From the NCBI GenBank assembly GCA_964598425.1, contig CAZRBV010000004.1, forward strand, positions 15,602-79,601: a stretch of DNA of 64,000 nucleotides, in the 5' to 3' direction. The first letter of the stretch is position 1. Every line of letters begins with the position of its first letter. The notes under the pieces are model-generated. The model worked only from the letters and a program-made list of their open reading frames with translations. It searched no databases and was not told the DNA's origin. This stretch comes from UBA12567 sp964598425 (GTDB lineage Bacteria > Planctomycetota > Phycisphaerae > Phycisphaerales > SM1A02). A program made the translations under genes and the position numbers. Positions 62,140-64,000 of this stretch are shown here, one piece after another.

Positions 62140-64000
62140 TCCGGTGCTCCGTGACAGGTCGCGAGGTATGCGACGATGTCTCTCACCTCACGCGGCGTGA
62201 TCGCCTCACGCATCTCCGGCATGGCCGACATCGCGCCGTAGCCCTCGGCCACGACGGCCTGTGGATCGATGATCGACTGCAGGATCTCCGCCCGCGTCAA
62301 ACGCGCCGCCACGTCCTCCAGCGATGGTCCGGCAATGCCGCCCCGGCCCTCCACGATGTGGCACCGCAGGCATGACGCCGATGCGTGGTGCTGCACCAGT
62401 TGCAATCCCCGGCCTGGGTCTCCGCCATGCAGCGCCGCCGCCCATACGGTGTCGTTTCCGGCGCCTGGACTGCGGGCAAGCAGAAAGTCCAGTCGTGTCT
62501 CGTCGGTGACGGAATCTTCGATCGTGTTCAACGCTCCAGGGCCCTCGACGGCGGCTATCACTTCAAACGCGGCGCGGTGCACCTCTGGGTCAGTTCCCGT
62601 CATGCCCGACCGTGCGAGATACGCGCCGGTCTGCGGCGGCGCCAGGCGAATCGCTTCGGCGTGGAGTATCGGTTGCCCGGACTTGAGCGCGAGATCCACT
62701 GCCGCCTCGCGGGTCGCGTCATCAGCGCCGAGATGTCGCAGACAGTCGAGGCGCGCCGCGACCGCCTCGTCGTCTGCGCCAAGAATGGTCATCATCGCCG
62801 CGGGGTCGAGGGACACGCCGAATACCTCGGCAGCGAGCCGCCCCTGCTCGCCGACCTCGCCATCCGCCGCAGCGATGGCTGGCAGCAGCGCCCGCACAGC
62901 GGCGGCAGACGCCGCCGGATCGCGCGAGGGTACGCTGCGGTATCGCCCGGTCACGCGGTCGCGCGGCCCAGGCGCCGCCCAGTCGGCCAGTGCGCGGGCC
63001 GCCTCGAGTCGAACAATCGGCGAGGTGCCCTCGTCGCCCGCCACGCGGGCCAGCGCCTCGGCGTCCGCCGGCGTTCCCCGCCTCGCGGCCGCCTCCACAG
63101 CGCGGCGCCCAATCGAGCGGGCCTCGCGCGAATCGCCGCCGGGCAGTGACGAGGCCACATCGGCGAGTATCGGCATCGCGGCGTCAATCTCGGCGTCGTG
63201 AATCGCGCGGGCCGCCTCAGCAGCCACAAAAGGATCGGGATCTGTGACCGCCAACGCCACAGCATCATCGCGCATCCTGCGGAGTGCCAGCACCGCGCCG
63301 AGGCGTACGGCAGGCTGCGCATCGCCGAGCAACTCGATCAGGCGATCGCGCTCACCGATGCCTGCCAGGGCCATCACGCAGGCGTGCCGAATCCACGTGT
63401 CTTCGTTGCCGTTGGACCAGAGCACCTCCGCCACGGCGTCGATGGCCTCCGGGTCGCCGATCTTGCCCAGCGCGATGAGCGCGTGGTAGGCAACGCGTGG
63501 TGATGTGTCGAAAGCCAGCCCGAGCAAGTCTTCATGGGCGGGCGCAAAGGCGATGTCGCCCAGCACCTTGGCTGCTTGCGCTCGCGTTTCAGGATCGTCG
63601 TGCCAGGTGAAGTCCTGCAACAGGGCCCCGGCTCGGGTCCCACCGCCGGCGCGCCGGTCGGCCACACCCAGACCCCAGATCGCATGCATGCGGGCGAGTT
63701 GATGATCTCCTCGGGCGATCGCTTCCAAGGCGTCCAACGCAGCCTCGCCATGATCCGCCAGCGCCCATTGCGCCCGCAATCGGATGCGCATGTCCTCGTG
63801 CGCGAGGAGCGACTGCAGTTCCTCAATGGATCGCTGCGCGAATCCCTCCTGCACCAGGTGCGCCGCCTCAGCCACCACCGGCGCGGCCGCCTGATCGTTA
63901 TGGGTCACGCGCCAGAGCCGACCCGTTTCCGTACTGCCCCAGCCCTGCACCCAGTCGGTCACGTAGACCGAACCATCCCAGCCCATGTCCACATCTGTGC
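62136..64000 (-). CDS. PVC-type beta-propeller/HEAT protein with C-terminal cytochrome c (N-terminus outside window)
   Basis: The C-terminal 621 codons of a larger protein; the frame is still open at base 64000. The first visible residues (T-D-V-D-M-G-W-D-G-S-V-Y-V-T-D-W-V) are the end of a membrane-bound-dehydrogenase-type propeller. HEAT-like helical repeats follow (about 60-500). The C-terminus is a cytochrome c domain with C-L-R-C-H binding heme c and M-S-A-M-P-E-M as candidate axial methionine. It is probably periplasmic and may donate electrons to, or take them from, the cupredoxin domain encoded next. Confidence 0.9.
   Translation of the reverse strand, partial: TDVDMGWDGSVYVTDWVQGWGSTETGRLWRVTHNDQAAAPVVAEAAHLVQEGFAQRSIEELQSLLAHEDMRIRLRAQWALADHGEAALDALEAIARGDHQLARMHAIWGLGVADRRAGGGTRAGALLQDFTWHDDPETRAQAAKVLGDIAFAPAHEDLLGLAFDTSPRVAYHALIALGKIGDPEAIDAVAEVLWSNGNEDTWIRHACVMALAGIGERDRLIELLGDAQPAVRLGAVLALRRMRDDAVALAVTDPDPFVAAEAARAIHDAEIDAAMPILADVASSLPGGDSREARSIGRRAVEAAARRGTPADAEALARVAGDEGTSPIVRLEAARALADWAAPGPRDRVTGRYRSVPSRDPAASAAAVRALLPAIAAADGEVGEQGRLAAEVFGVSLDPAAMMTILGADDEAVAARLDCLRHLGADDATREAAVDLALKSGQPILHAEAIRLAPPQTGAYLARSGMTGTDPEVHRAAFEVIAAVEGPGALNTIEDSVTDETRLDFLLARSPGAGNDTVWAAALHGGDPGRGLQLVQHHASASCLRCHIVEGRGGIAGPSLEDVAARLTRAEILQSIIDPQAVVAEGYGAMSAMPEMREAITPREVRDIVAYLATCHGAPE

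Overview
The window looks like a GC-rich chromosomal segment from a Planctomycetota bacterium, most likely class Phycisphaerae. The evidence is indirect. Several secreted proteins end in a short dockerin-like D-x-[ND]-G-D-G module that closes with W-G-x-C. There are PVC-type beta-propeller/HEAT/cytochrome c proteins, Tat-exported Gfo/Idh/MocA and TIM-barrel proteins, and membrane proteins carrying C-G-Y-D-L-R-G zinc ribbons. A planctomycete-style ECF sigma factor is also present. No tRNA, rRNA, CRISPR array, transposase or phage gene was seen. NDH-2 and the c-type cytochrome suggest respiratory, probably aerobic, metabolism.

Layout. 1-5.8 kb (+): 3' end of alaS, an unknown small protein, a TIM-barrel isomerase, an MDR oxidoreductase, an M20 amidohydrolase and a YbdK-type ligase, mostly with overlapping stop/start codons. 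5.8-10.1 kb (-): tmk, a UbiB-like kinase and a DEAD-box helicase, with one small (+) zinc-ribbon membrane protein between tmk and the kinase. 10.4-13.4 kb (+): an unknown protein, an AtoE-like transporter and a crotonase-fold protein. 13.3-24.3 kb (-): rnhA, purL (with two N-terminal PurS-like domains), purQ, a zinc-ribbon membrane protein, a Gfo/Idh/MocA oxidoreductase, rlmE, a TPP riboswitch, thiC, a DUF5658-like protein and NDH-2. 24.6-33.7 kb (+): rpsL, rpsG, a ThiF/MoeB-like E1 enzyme, a nitroreductase, an exported Gfo/Idh/MocA protein, a large metzincin protease and an M24 peptidase.

33.7-49.4 kb is a central-carbon and cell-envelope block. On the minus strand an apparent five-gene operon runs rpiB-tal fusion, gnd, zwf, pgl, then a dCache-HAMP-PP2C phosphatase. 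It is followed by a secreted unknown protein and a LemA/M48 pair. Divergently, a ROK glucokinase-like gene, pgi and a glycogen-debranching enzyme form a plus-strand operon. Together they link glycogen breakdown, glucose phosphorylation and the oxidative and non-oxidative pentose phosphate pathway around one 56-bp divergent intergenic region.

49.5-64 kb is envelope and secretion biology: an OprP/OprO-like porin, a subtilisin-like protease with a dockerin-like tail, an ECF sigma factor with a small unknown partner and two further secreted dockerin-tailed proteins. It ends with a tightly coupled minus-strand operon: a c-type cytochrome/HEAT protein that runs off the window, a 1353-residue SGNH/beta-propeller/HEAT/discoidin/cupredoxin protein, a DUF3137-like membrane protein and a second LemA. 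This operon, the rpiB-tal fusion and the phosphatase-linked pentose phosphate operon are the most unusual content.
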